This document shows positions 1 through 11,724 of a stretch of 64,000 nt of DNA, one piece after another (the stretch's first letter is position 1; each line of letters starts with the position of its first letter). The DNA is from Poecilobothrus nobilitatus. Taxonomy: Eukaryota > Arthropoda > Insecta > Diptera > Dolichopodidae. The stretch is taken from NCBI GenBank assembly GCA_947095535.1, contig OX352773.1, positions 92,352,670-92,416,669 on the forward strand, read 5' to 3'. Made by a program: the position numbers and the translations under genes. A model generated the notes under the pieces. That model searched no databases, was not told the origin of the DNA, and worked only from the letters and a program-made list of their open reading frames with translations.

Positions 1-170
1 TATCGTATGAACGGACGGACAGACGTACACGACTTAATCGACTCAAAATTCGATTCTGAGCCGATCCCCACACTTGTATCTATATCTAGCTCAACTCCTT
101 TAAGGTGTCACAAACGTAATGGCAAATTTATTATACCCTTGAACATTATGTTCATACGGGTATAAAAATA
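1..170 (+). repeat. 3' end of an R-family repeat (copy R0, cut by window start)
   Basis: This segment matches the terminal parts of two other copies at about 8270-8410 and 40140-40292. They share a GGAC microsatellite-like run, a block resembling TATATCTAGCTC, a GTGT(T/C)ACAAACG block and a terminal hairpin ending GGGTATAAAA. The hairpin here is 131-165. Its outer stem (TTATACCC/GGGTATAA) is the same as in the other copies, but its inner stem is GAAC/GTTC instead of ATAC/GTAT. The family is not identified; no coding sequence is seen. Confidence 0.7.
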
Positions 171-466
171 AATGAGTAGCTAAAATTGCTAAAAACTAGA
201 AAGAATACCAATTATTGCTCTTGTCAACACTTAAATAGCCGTACGAACGCGTTATTATGTCTGTTTTTAATTTTTCATTATTTTAAAACAATTTGGGTAA
301 GATTTATATTTTCTCAAACTATGGTTTATCATATCTAATCGTAGAATCATTTCTTCCAACGCAGAGTCTAACTTACCTCCTAACGACTATCAATCCAAAA
401 CTTTCCAAATGTGTATTCTATAGTACTAATTCATACTAAGCGGCAAATGTACGTACATACATACAT

Positions 467-1385
467 ATCATAATATTTAATCTGTAAATGATAAACATTT
501 AAAACCCTTTTACTCAATTATTTACCAACCGATTTTAATTTTTTTTTGTTTTAAATGATAAATATTCAGTACAGCCATCTTACAATATCAATATTTTTCC
601 GAAATTTTCTAACTTTCATTATTAATTTTCCATTTTTATAAAAAACCCATGTAAAGAATATACATAGATATGTATCTAACATAATATAGTAAGTATAATC
701 TATACCTATAATATACATATTCAAATAAGACGCTCTTTGATTCCGTTAAATTTTACATTTTTCTTTTTTGTTTTTGTTTTTTGATTTTTTCTAAATAGGT
801 ACATAAATAAAATTTTAAAATATAATTTGCATGGTAGGAAATAGGAATTTCACAATATAACTGAATATAAACATACAAACTTCAGTTAAGGGTTTGGAGT
901 GGTAGAGTGCCCGATTCTTAAACTTAGGAGTCTTGAGTTTACAAGTTCGATTCGGTTCTATTTTTTTTTTTTTTGTTGTTTTGCTGATATTTTAAACGAA
1001 AAAAATTCTTACATATCATAATCATCATCATCATCATAATATTTAATCTGTAAATGATAGTCTTTTAAAATCCTTTTACTCAATGATTTACCAACCGATT
1101 TTTACTTCTTTGTTAATGATAAATATTCAGTTCAACTATCTTACAATACCAATATTTTTGCAATATTTTCCGATTTTCATTATTAATTTTCCACTTTTAT
1201 AAAAAAAACTCATAAAAGGATTTACATATGTACATATGTATCATATAGTATTATCTATATCTATTATAATATTCAAATAAGATGCTCTTTTTTTGTTCTT
1301 TTGTTTCCGTTAAATTTTAAATTTTCCTTTCTTTGTTTTTGCTTTTTTCACTAGTTTTATAAACAAAATTTTGAAATGATGTAAT
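467..1385 (+). repeat. Two direct copies of a ~370-bp AT-rich unit
   Basis: The stretch 467-835 is repeated at 1010-1385 with moderate divergence. Shared landmarks in order are ATTTAATCTGTAAATGATA, TTTACCAACCGATTTT, ATGATAAATATTCAGT, TTATTAATTTTCCA, and TTCAAATAAGA followed by GCTCTTT. The 175-bp spacer holds a tRNA-like segment. The unit codes for nothing visible. This could be two insertions of one element or a local duplication. Confidence 0.7.
893..965 (+). tRNA. tRNA-like pseudogene or SINE head
   Basis: GTGGTAGAGTGCC resembles an internal A box and AAGTTCGATTC resembles a B box at about the right distance. A 5-bp anticodon-type stem (GATTC/GAGTC) can be drawn, and a long T run follows. 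The acceptor stem does not pair well, so this is not a functional tRNA. A tRNA-derived SINE remnant or a chance match are the alternatives. Confidence 0.3.
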
Positions 1386-1562
1386 TTTAGGATTTTTTAT
1401 TTGAATAAACATGAAATGTAACATGTAAAATGTAATAAAATTTTCAATATTACATAAATCAGGGGCATTTTATAAAATGTATCTATGTATAATATATATA
1501 ATAGGTATATATTAAGTTTCCAATACTCAATAAATCAGGGGCATCTTCTAAAAGATAATAAA

Positions 1563-1605
1563 ATCATAAAGAAACTATATACTGTATATATAGTTTCTTT
1601 ATGAT
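1563..1605. repeat. Perfect 19-bp hairpin
   Basis: The arms 1563-1581 and 1587-1605 are exact reverse complements around a 5-base loop (CTGTA). Just before it, a block with TAAATCAGGGGCAT occurs twice (about 1455 and 1530). The hairpin could be a MITE core or a replication-slippage product. No gene is adjacent. Confidence 0.75.
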
Positions 1606-1983
1606 AAAATAAAAAAACAATTGCTTATTTCGTTTTTAACTTAAAGTAAACATATGAATTAAAATCAAATATAAATAAAGCCCTTTTGAGGTATACCACT
1701 TATTAGTTAGAGTAAATTAAAAAAAATTATAAATATTGGCTACGAATAATTGTGGTTAACCACAGTTATTTATCAAATAACCTCAAATTTTGAGTTCAAC
1801 GAAAAAAAAACAATAATAATACAAAAATCCTTTTCAGAACTATTATATACCTTTTATAGAGTAAATTTAAAAAATCCGATTATTGATTGCGTGAATTGCA
1901 ATTGCTATTAAAACACCTTGAATTTCGAGGGGCGGGCGAATTCTTTTTTTTTTTTTTTAAAGTGCTTTATTTGAATATATATA

Positions 1984-3735
1984 TTTTTTTTTTTTTTTTA
2001 TATATACATCTAATCACTAAAGCTATGATATTTATTTTAGATTATCTTAATTTGACTACTGCCTTCGCGTAGAAGTTCTTAGTACAATTCTATTTTTTAT
2101 TAATTATTATATATTTGTTTTTAACTTATTTTATGGTATTTATGGTATATACTTTTATATAGTATATAGCTCTTGTTTTTTATTTTAATTTATTTTTAAC
2201 TAAAAGTTTAAAAAAGTTCACTGTATTTATTTTATTTTATGTTAAATCCTAATACTAGTGCTTAACCTATCCTAATACTACTACTTAACCCTATCCTATA
2301 ACTAAACAACTATCAAAACACCAAGAAAAACAGAAAAATATTTTCCTTTCTCCAAGTGTCTTGCTATAAATTCTAATTTACCCACCAACATATTGAATTA
2401 TGCTTTTCAAAATAGTTTTTATCTATGTGTGTTAAGTTTGTATTATATTTTAAGTTATTGTTTTCAATATTTTCAGGGTTATATAGTATTCTTTGATCAT
2501 TATTTCTTCTATTAATATGATAGATTATTGGTAGACCTTCATTGTTCTGAATATATTTGTTTTCATCTAAGAAAATGAAGCCTTCTGATGGTATTAATCC
2601 ATTTTACATTGTTTTTTCGAAGTATTTTTCATTTGGATAGTACACATATGCTATTTGTGAATTTTCGTCTATTTCTCTTACTCTTGCAAAATGATTTTTA
2701 ATTAATTTCAATATAAAAAAATTGATCCTCTCTATTTTTGCCATTTCATAAATATATTTTGTTCGATAATATAGTTTGTAATCACTTTTAGGGTCTCTAA
2801 ATTTATTGAGGCATGCTCTTAGTATATGCCTTACAATTTTTCTTACTTTTTCCATGTTGGTTGAATTTATGTTATACCAAATTGGAGCTCCGTATGTTAT
2901 AACGGGCCTAATTAGAGCCTTGTATGCAATTATTTTTACTTTCTCATTTATTTTTTTTTATTATAAAACAGGTTTCTACACATCCCGAATGCTGTTCTTA
3001 CTTTTGTTACTTGTTTTTCAATATGCTTGGAAAAATGCAATCTATTTGTTAAGTGTACTCCTAAATATCGTATTGATTCTTTATGATGTATCATTACACC
3101 ATTTTTTATTTTTATTTGAAATTTCCTCCATCTTTTTTTAATATCATAATTACATTTTTCTAGTCCTAGTCTAAACAGAATAGTTTCATTTTTGTCTCTT
3201 TGATAAGGATAAGATATTAGGTTCCAATTATCAAGAAACTCTTCAACTTTATTATATAAGATTTGCAGATTGTTTTGTGCAATAGAGCTTTTCTCTGCTC
3301 TTGTATAAATAACTATGTCGTCAGCGAAAACTATTCCTCTGTTTGTACTTATTTCAAAATTCTTATCTTGGAACATGTCCGATATAAGGATATTAAATTA
3401 TGTAGGTGTTAGTACTGTTCCTTGCTGTAATTCTGAGTGTACATTATATGTTATTTCTGATTCTTCATAATTATTTGATATCACAAATTTCTTTTTATTG
3501 ATCATTTGATAAATTATTAGTACTAAAATTTCGGGAAAGTTGTATTTTACCATTTTATAAATTAAACCACTTATCCATAATATATCGTACGCTGCTTTTA
3601 GATCTATTAGACATGTTCCTACACATCTATTTGCATTTAAATTGCAGCATATGTCTAATGTGATTTTGTTTATTACGTGAACTGTACTGTTTTTTCTTAA
3701 AACGGAATTGACATTCTGGTATTAGACAATACTAG
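1984..3735 (-). pseudogene. Non-LTR retrotransposon fragment: reverse transcriptase second half and 3' region
   Basis: Read on the minus strand, 3735 to about 2600 gives a decayed jockey-type reverse transcriptase. Visible pieces are LIDLKAAYD (RT block A), ELQQGTVLTPT, the catalytic FADDIVIY near 3320, YLGVHL with LHFSKHIE near 3060, and IAYKALIRPVITYGAPIW followed by a basic tail (about 2900-2600). The frame breaks several times. The 3' region to about 2000 lacks coding capacity and ends near a T run (1984-1999 on the plus strand) that may be the poly(A) tail. The 5' part (ORF1, endonuclease, start of RT) is missing, as expected for 5'-truncated insertions. It is inactive. Confidence 0.85.
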
Positions 3736-3994
3736 CATGTATTAATTTATACTTACTACCAGTGTTGTCAAATTAACTCTTTGGGAGTTATTTTTAACTC
3801 CCTAATTCTTTTATTAACTCCTAAAATAATCTATTTGCTCCCGGCAACTTTTTTGACTCTTTCAGTCTATATTGACTCCCAGTTTAACTCCCTAAAACTG
3901 TGAACTTTTAAATTATATTTTTCATTCCATTTATCTATTACATAAATCAAATATTACACTACAATTGCTACTTTATACATTTTGCTACTACAAT

Positions 3995-5533
3995 TAGGGA
4001 GCTCAATACTGGCATCCCTATATATCGGAAACCAGAATCCCGAGAGTATATTTCCGGTATTCAGTACTGGTATTAAAGCATTAATACCGCGGTATTTCGT
4101 TATTAATTTCTTAATTATGAGAAAACAGAAAAAAACAAAATATCTTGAAATAATATTAACTATAATATGAAATAATAGTAGTAGGCTTTGCGATTGTCCA
4201 ATAATGGTACTCCATTTCGAATTCATCCCTTTCAATTTCAAATTTAATAAAAAAAAATATTATGAAATAACATTCACAAAAATATAAAATAATTGTAGTA
4301 GGCTTTGCGATTGTCTAATAATGGTACTAAGTTTCAAATTCATCGCCTTCAAATTCAAATTTATTTTGCTTTGGAAGAGTGAACAGTAAAGTGTTAAAGT
4401 GTATTTTATCTATGTTTAAAACATACCCTTAGAATAAAAAAGCGCGTTATAACAGAGTTGAAAATTAACAAATAAAAGAGCTACAACGATTACTACAAGA
4501 TATTGTAAATTGTTTGTGATATACAAAATACAATATACTGTAGAAATATTGGAGTAGGTAAAAAAATTTATAATCTATTTCACAATTAAGATAAAAACTA
4601 AAAGTATAAATTATTTTAATTACATAAAAATTATGCAATCCTCAGAAATGGAAAATTTATAATTTGTTAAAACATATGAAAGACGACGATAAATGTTCGA
4701 TTTGGTAGTATTTTTTAGAAGAAAAGAAAGGTGGTCACGCAAAATGCAAAAATTGTTGCAAAGTAATAAAAACAAGTGGCGGATCAACAAGTGTCCTTCA
4801 TACTAATATGAAAACCACTTATAATATTAATACTTACGAGAGATGTTCCTACTACTAGTGCCGACGCTGGACCAAGTGTAGAAGATCCACGTACAGCTAT
4901 TACAAAATATTTTAAAACAGCAAATAATTCATTATAGGTTGTATTAGCTAGAATGTGTGCTTATGATGGCTTACCGTTTAAAATATTCATCACATCAGAA
5001 GATCTTCGAAAGGCAATACAAGCGATGCGTATATAGGCGAGCTTCCGAAATCTGCCAACACTATTCGTAAAATTATTATTGATTACAGTAACCAGATTCG
5101 AAATTTATTTGTTAAAGTACTCGCAAAATAAATTTATGATCTCCTTCTTACAATACGTCCAACAAGCGCAGAATCGAAGCGAGCATTTTCTGCTGCGGGA
5201 CAAATATGCACAAAAATCCGCTCCAAATTAAATGACAAAAGCCTTGATACATTATGCTTTTTAAGAGCATATTTCCAGTCTTTAAAATAATAATTAAATT
5301 TTTATATGAAACGTGGACTAATTTTTAATGAACTAATTTTCGTTTTGTTTTTATTTTATTATAATATTAAAGAATGAATTGTTTTTATTAATTTTTTAGT
5401 TAAAAATGAATTTTTTCATAATAGGTGTTTTTTTTTTTTTTTGGTTCCGGTATTGAATACCGGGATTCCAGTATCAAATTTTTCAGTACCGAAATACCGG
5501 TATTAATTTTTCACTCCGGTATTGCACTCCCTA
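3995..5533 (+). mobile_element. hAT-type DNA transposon (inner element, T2)
   Basis: This 1539-bp element lies inside T1. Its terminal inverted repeats start TAGGGAG (15 of 18 match) and it is flanked by an exact 8-bp duplication ACTACAAT (3987-3994 and 5534-5541). Both subterminal regions are rich in AATACC/GGTATT palindromes, for example AATACCGCGGTATT at 4083-4096 and AATACCGGTATT at 5493-5504. It encodes a decayed hAT transposase. Compared with T6 at 30 kb it has lost the middle of the gene. Confidence 0.9.
4690..5290 (+). pseudogene. hAT transposase remnant (BED finger and dimerisation domain)
   Basis: The 5' part reads through a stop into YFLEEKKGGHAKCKNCCK, a BED-type zinc finger with its CxxC pair. 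Next come an ITKYFK segment and ARMCAYDGLPFKIF, which matches ARMV(A)SDGLPFRIF-like sequence in T6. The 3' part gives RPTSAESKRAFSAAG and then RSKLNDKSLDTLCFLRAYF, the C-terminal hAT dimerisation domain. The catalytic core between them is deleted or unrecognisable, and several stops and frameshifts are present. It can be assigned to hAT (hobo/Ac type) but cannot be functional. Confidence 0.85.
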
Positions 5534-6535
5534 ACTACAATCAAATAGAAACCAAAAGCGTGCCCATAACTTGTCAAGTTGTATACTTGTATTCAAAACT
5601 ACACAGTCAGTACGTTTGTATTCAAAACAAGTGTTGTTTACGTTTTGAATGCATTCAAAAGACTGTTTGTCATTTAATGCAAAAAATCTGATGAAATTAT
5701 TTTAGATTTAGATGAAATCTCCACCTTAGACTAGTCATTAATAAATAATAATAATCATATCTTGGTGAAGATTATAATATAAATTAAAATTGTTTTATTT
5801 TTTGTTATTAAAATTTTTTTATTTTGTTGAATATTGATGAATTTTTTTATTTTGTGATAAAAAATCATTTTCAAAATACATAATGTTTAAATATTTAAAA
5901 AGAATTCAGTTTATGTTTTTATTACATATTGTTAAGATTTTTTGGATGTGACTCCCTAAGCTTGAAAACGACTCCCAAAATTAGAAGTTTTGACTCTCGA
6001 CTAGTTTTTTAATTTGGCAACACTGCTTACTACAAAATAGCAAATAAAATTAATTCATATACATACATACATATATTGTTACATATGCACACTTATATCG
6101 CCATACATGGCAATATTTCTTTAAAAATATTTCATTAATAGATAATGATGATTTCATTCATTCATATACGATACGCCGCTTATATTATATACATATGTAT
6201 GTATGCTTATATTATATGTATATGTAAATATCTATATACTCTTATAAATATACATTCAAGATTATACACGATATGTACATAAACAAAATACATATATGTA
6301 TATGCATCTACCTATATGTACCAATATCATATAAATATAAATTATTCAAGCAATCCTTATATTTTTTATTTCAATTTTTTTGTATTACGCATCGTCCTCA
6401 ACAAATTTAAATTTTTTAAATTATCGATAGATACAAAACTGTACAAAAAAAAAAACAAAATATTCAAAAAAATCTTTAGAAAAATTTCTTAGAAAACATT
6501 AGAAAAAATTAGTCACTTTCAAAAAAAAAATATGA

Positions 6536-6712
6536 ACAGGTGTTGCAGTTACAGGTGTTTAAAAAAAATATTTTCTGAAATGACTCATACTTATTTTCAA
6601 AAATCTAACTCATCTCAAAGTTTCAAGTCTCCAACATAAACCGTTTGGAAAATAGAAGGGGTAAAGAATTTTGCAAAAATTAGGTTTCGCATAACATAAT
6701 TTACCGTATGGC
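6536..6712 (+). repeat. Cassette shared between the R and S repeat families
   Basis: The block runs from ACAGGTGTTTAAA through TGACTCATACTTATTTTCAAA to TTTCGCATAAC. It recurs in R3 (about 39525-39740), and a diverged form is part of the repeating unit of family S (36749-37700). R and S therefore share internal sequence although their ends differ. Confidence 0.6.
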
Positions 6713-8380
6713 AAAAATATATATGCATTTTTATATACATATATACTTACATATTTGTAAGAAATTAAATCATAATGCCTTTAACAACGAATATGTTTTT
6801 GTTTTGTTTTTCAGTTTTGGCGAAATATATTATATTAGCCTTTGTTTTCCTTCTTTTTTCTTTTTTTTCCGAATTTTATGTTTCTATAGAAACATAATAT
6901 ACAGCTATACATATAGGTTAAATATGAATGATATATGTATGTACATTCATTAATCCATATGCATACATATGTATATTTATAGAGCTATGGATGCAGTTAG
7001 CAATCTACTACATATATGTATGTATGTATTTTTTAATTTATTATGTTTTTTTCTGTTTTATGTAAAGAATAAAAACAAATAAGCACAAAAATCATACCAT
7101 CCATACGACCTATAATTTAAATCATATAAATATGTATGTGTGTACATAGAATAGAAAATAGATTGTACGTTATTAGATGATAGAATACGTATGTACGTTG
7201 TTAGGTACATATGTATGTATGGATGTAGGTAGATATTTTTTGAGTTGTTACAGACAAATTGAGTATAAAAGTACATTTTGTAGAAATAAATTAAGCTAAA
7301 CAAGTTTGAAATTTTATTAAAAATAAAATTTAAGGACTGGCGAAATATTTTCTATTATGGTTTGGACTTTGTCACATATTTTTAATTAATACATAAATAG
7401 ACCTCTTATTGAACGGTTATTTTCGAATACTTCTATTTTCAGCAATTAGATTTCTAATTCTTAACAAATTTTTAAGAAAAAAAATATTTGATTTGAATGA
7501 AAAAAGTGCAATATTATTGAATTTGTGATGCATAAATAGATACACATAATATGTATCATAATATTAATTTTGATACAAACAAATAATTTTGTGAATTGCA
7601 TGAAAATTATTTTGTACATTTATTATACATTTTAAAAATCTACCCTTTAATTTTATTCTTAAAAAAATTTCAAAAAAACATACATATATACATACATAAT
7701 ATGCAGTTGTTTTTTACTGGTTTACAATTCAATTCAATCTGTAAAATAAAAATACAAATCATTTTTCATATTATATTACATATGTACATACCTCAATGGA
7801 AGCGACGTATTTTTATTAAAATAATTACGAATACTCATTCCAATAATAGCAAATTTTTATGTACATACAAAAACAAATGCACACATTTTTTAGCTTTTAT
7901 TTTTACAAAATGTACTTTCATACACAAAAAACCTCATACAATTTTCAATGTACATCATCTACCTATTACATACTTACATATTATATTCACATTCATTTCT
8001 TTACACAAAGCAGAAAAAAACAAATAAAAAACATAAAATAAAAAATACATAAATAGATACAGATACCTAACATTAGATAGCTCTATAAATACAACTATAT
8101 ATTATTCATATTCAACTATGTATAAATATATGTGTATATAAAAGTTTATTGTTCGGGAGCTACCCGAAGTTTTGGTCGGAACTCAACCAAAAAAAATAGA
8201 AAACCTACAAATTGTTCCCAGAATATTGTGTGTAAATTTCAAGATTCTAGCTTTCTTAGTTTTTGAGTTAGCATGCTGGCGGACGAACGGACATGGCTTA
8301 ATCAACTCAGAATTTGATTACCGTTGAAGGTATATCTAGCTGGCTTATTTCAAGGTGTTACAAACGGAGGAGTAATTTAA

Positions 8381-8410
8381 TTATACCCGATACTTATCGT
8401 ATGGGTATAA
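8381..8410 (+). repeat. Terminal hairpin of R1
   Basis: TTATACCC pairs with GGGTATAA around an ATAC/GTAT inner stem. An equivalent hairpin closes R3 (40263-40292) and R0 (131-165). Confidence 0.7.
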
Positions 8411-8471
8411 AAAGAAACGACTAGGTATACCTAACTTCCCACCTATTAGTTAATATATCTATGGTAGATAC

Positions 8472-9537
8472 TAAAGATGTGCATGGATACATTTGTTTTT
8501 TCTCTCTATTGCTATACTCGCTATACTATACAAGAAATTCACTACACTCAATCAAGAAAGAGTACAGTAAACATTGTAAACAAATATATACTCAAACAAA
8601 TTCATTGTAAACAATATTCAACTCATTTGTTTGTATCAAATTCAAATGCGTATTAAATTTGATCTCGTAAAAGATTTGATGTTTTGAAAATAAAAAACGA
8701 GTACTCGAAATATGATCAATATACACTGAGTATAGCAGGTACTCAAATGAAAAATTATACAGAGCTTAGAATATTATATTATAGAATTTATATTTAAAAT
8801 ATTATATGTAATATTATATGTATTATGTTTTTGTTTATGGATCTAAATCCCCTATAACGAAAAAACGTTCAACTAAAATTATTTAAAAAAGGGGTTTGAT
8901 TTTTAAATAATAAATGAAAGTACATATTCATAAATTGCAAGAAGCCGTTGTATCTTGCGAACCAGAAGTCGGACCGATGTGATTAAAAAAACCCGGTCCT
9001 CGATTCTATAATAGAAATTAAAAATAAAAAAAAAATGAGAAATGTACCAAAAAGCGGCACTTTATTTTTTGGGGCTATTTTTTTGGGAGGGCTTAAAGTC
9101 GAACTTTTTTATTTTTTTTTTTTATATTTCAATTCTACAACAAAATCAGGGAGTACCTTTTTTAAATCATGTCGGTCCGACTTCTAATTTGCAAGATACG
9201 GGGGCTTCTTGCAACTTATAACTATGTATTTTGATTCCCTGGTAATATACATACTTATATTATTATCATTATGTTATTACTCCACATATACAAAGAAAAA
9301 AATATTCAGTCTACTCGCTGTATAAATAAAATGAATCAAATGGTTTTGTTTTGAATACAGTTTGCTAATGAGTACACTATATTCTATGTTTTGATTTTAT
9401 TTCTCTTGAACAAATGAGTACCAAAATTTTCTCTCGCATATTTACTCAATTTGAAAACTTCAAAATGAGTATACACAACATTTGTTTAAATATGAATGGC
9501 TTGAAAGCGATTTCAAATGCATTTGTGCACATGTTTA
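8472..9537. mobile_element. Non-autonomous hAT-like element with 8-bp target duplication (T3)
   Basis: The 1066-bp element has ends TAAA(G/C)ATGTGCA that match at 19 of 24 positions, flanked by the exact 8-bp duplication GTAGATAC (8464-8471 and 9538-9545). It has no coding capacity. Its outer parts contain ACTCAT/ATGAGT-rich motifs. A smaller inverted-repeat element (8934-9222) sits inside. It lies directly beside the end of a T4-family copy (8436-8463). Confidence 0.85.
8934..9222. mobile_element. Fold-back MITE inside T3
   Basis: The arms of about 55 bp (8934-8988 and 9168-9222) are reverse complements with few mismatches. Both contain TTGCAAGAAGCC and AGAAGTCGGACCGA. The loop is about 180 bp and has no open frame. 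The exact ends are ambiguous because similarity continues into a short ATAA flank; a TA duplication is possible. Confidence 0.75.
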
Positions 9538-9979
9538 GTAGATACCTATAGTATGTACATACATACATACATATATATGTATGTACTTTCCAAAGTTTTT
9601 TAAAAATAAAATTTAAGAGTAGGACTTAGTGTGGAAGATCTTTAAAATTTATAATATGTGTGCAAATAATTTCCTTGAAATTTACAAAATTATTTGTTGA
9701 AGTTTGCTTCAAAATTAAATATTATGATTTACATAGATTTGAATTTTGTGAACTTATTAAATTTTTTTTTTAATTTTAAAAACTTCAATCAAAATTATAA
9801 ATTTTTCCTCGAAATTATCCATTTTATTTTAATTCATTTTTTTTACATACATATGTACATGTATTTATGTAATCATCACGAATTTAAAAATTATTGCACT
9901 TTTTCCATTCATATCATTCAAATGAATCTATGATTTCTAAAAATAGAAATGTTTTAAAATAACCGTTCAATGGGCCTTT

Positions 9980-10738
9980 CCACACGAGTAGTGTCCTCTT
10001 TCGTTTCGTGACTACTTTCCTCTTTTTTTTATTTCCACACTGTTCCTCTCGATAGTCGTTACTTTTATATGTGTGTGTAAATATTTCATTTTAAAACAAA
10101 ATTTGTTGCGAGAGGTAGATAATAAATATTAAAAAAAAAACGCATAAAACAAATAAAAAATTTTTTTTTGTATTTAAGTAACATACGATTTTTTTGCCTG
10201 TAATTTTTAAATAATATTTATTATATACCTAAAAACAGAATAATCTGTACTGTGAACATAATTTCTTTTTGCCAATAGAATATATTTTAATAAATTTTCG
10301 AATTAACGGACTATTTTTTTTTTTTGATTTTATTAGTGGAAATTGGATATTTTTTATAAAATAATATTTTTATTTTAAATCTATAATACATATAGCAATT
10401 TGTTAAATATATAACTATATATATATATATTGAAAGGTAAGTTTGTTGTTAAATTTAAAACTGCGACGACTGTTTCAAAAACTTTTTTCTTTAATTTTCC
10501 AAACGAGAATGAAACGTATGTACACATAAAATTTTTTTGACCCTCATAAAAATTTTTATTTGAGTTTTTGTTTGGGTTAGTGGACTAAATTTTTAAACTC
10601 TAAAATTTTGGTTTAAAAAATTACTCCTAGAAATCCCCACCACAAATTTAGTTTATAGGCAAGAGGGAATGAAACGAAGGTAAAAGTAAAAAATGACGAA
10701 AGAGGACACTACTCGTGTGGTGTCCTCTACTCGTGTGG
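9980..10738. mobile_element. Inverted-repeat element with perfect 25-bp termini
   Basis: The arms 9980-10004 and 10696-10720 are exact reverse complements, starting CCACACGAGTAGTGTCC. On the right a second partial terminus (TGTCCTCTACTCGTGTGG) follows at once, so that end is duplicated. The interior is AT-rich and non-coding. No convincing target duplication is seen. A MITE or fold-back element are both possible. Confidence 0.8.
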
Positions 10739-10887
10739 TGTTTCACTATCATTTCATATTTTCTATCATTCCCAAGACCCCAAGACTCAAAGACTGTTAT
10801 TTAAAGAACACACAATGCACATATACTACAAAGTTATAAACAAAACAATGTCATATTTTGAATTTTTTTTTTCGTTTTTCAGTCAGG

Positions 10888-11724
10888 TGAAGGCCCAATG
10901 TACGCTTTTTTTTCGCTTGCTTTGCTTTAAAAAGCGAATAAACGAAGTAACCAAAGTAATTTTAAATCCCAACGTACGGTTTTAAATTGCTTGATATTTG
11001 ACACTGTAAATTTTTTATTATTGTTTATTTCGTTTTTTAAAATGGAAGATTTGTAAGATATTTGTGATATTTTAAGGCCGAGCCAATTTTCATGGAAAAA
11101 TTATCGGCGATTTATAGTCGTTAAAGAAAGAGGAAAATATAGTACAAACTATCAATATTTATTTTTTTTTTTTAGTTAACGCTTCAAAATTGAAGTATCA
11201 ACTTTCAATTAAATTATAATGTAGGGTGCAAATTTTTTTATGACATTCAAATTTTTTCATGCGTATTACTTTATTCAGAAAAACATTTTACCTGCGATTT
11301 TGTTGAATTTTACGGCCGATATTTCCGAATATAAAACGATTTTTTTAATAGAATTTTCTCTTTTACACAAATGTTATTTTTGTATCTCCTATCTATGCTG
11401 TAACAGTTTTTTGGATAAATCAATGCAATGAAAATTAGCCTTTATACATCATATTTTTACTGTACGAAAGTTACAACGTCTTACAAAAAATAAAGAATTA
11501 GCGTCAATTTTGGGTTCGGGATATATATATTTGGATCGCAGAATACATGGGCTTTATGAGAGTACAAATTGGTCAATTTTGAACTTTTTTTTACTTTGTT
11601 TCGCTTTGATTACTTTGTCATTGGGCGTTGCTACATAACATACCATGTAATTTATTTGTAATTTATTTACAACTGTCAAAGCGTGTAAAGCAAGCGAAGC
11701 AATAACGCGTACATTGGGCCTTCA
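10888..11724. mobile_element. Inverted-repeat element with perfect 18-bp termini and a nested MITE
   Basis: The arms 10888-10905 and 11707-11724 (TGAAGGCCCAATGTACGC) are exact reverse complements. Similarity continues imperfectly through the CGCTTGCTTTGCTT-type subterminal sequence. Inside, 11077-11435 resembles the MITE at 38038-38645: both have AAGGC plus TTTTCAT ends, a GAAAGAG AAAATATAGT block, and a TGTATCT...ATG right block. The short plus-strand frame near 11240-11430 is probably spurious. Confidence 0.75.

Larger units (their letters stand above)
3760..6025. mobile_element. hAT-type DNA transposon (outer element, T1)
   Basis: The element has terminal inverted repeats CAGTGTTG(T/C)CAAATTAA (16 of 17 match) and is flanked by an exact 8-bp target duplication CTTACTAC at 3752-3759 and 6026-6033. 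An 8-bp duplication and a CA(G) start are hAT hallmarks. The element's own sequence (3760-3986 and 5542-6025) carries repeated ACTCCC-type motifs near both ends and no visible transposase, so it is probably non-autonomous. Its target is R1: the flanks join to match the R copies at 17.4 and 38.97 kb. It is interrupted by element T2. Confidence 0.9.
171..8410 (+). repeat. R-family interspersed repeat, copy R1, interrupted by nested insertions
   Basis: Blocks 195-460, 3737-3759, 6034-6440 and 6536-6712 run in the same order as the uninterrupted copy at 38646-39740. The terminal block 8150-8410 matches 40015-40292. Between the blocks lie a 2.8-kb stretch ending in a non-LTR fragment (1984-3735) and a hAT element (3760-6025). 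The part 6720-8150 is AT-rich with many ACATATGTATGT runs and has no clear counterpart in the 38-40 kb copy, so it may be a further insertion or a family variant. No intact coding frame is evident; the short frames here are low-complexity. Confidence 0.6.

Noticed and set aside
893..965. Functional tRNA gene
   Set aside because: The acceptor and T stems do not pair properly.
7596..8041. 143-residue plus frame
   Set aside because: His/Ile/Tyr/Lys-rich translation of CATA/TACA microsatellite and A/T tracts; no domain.
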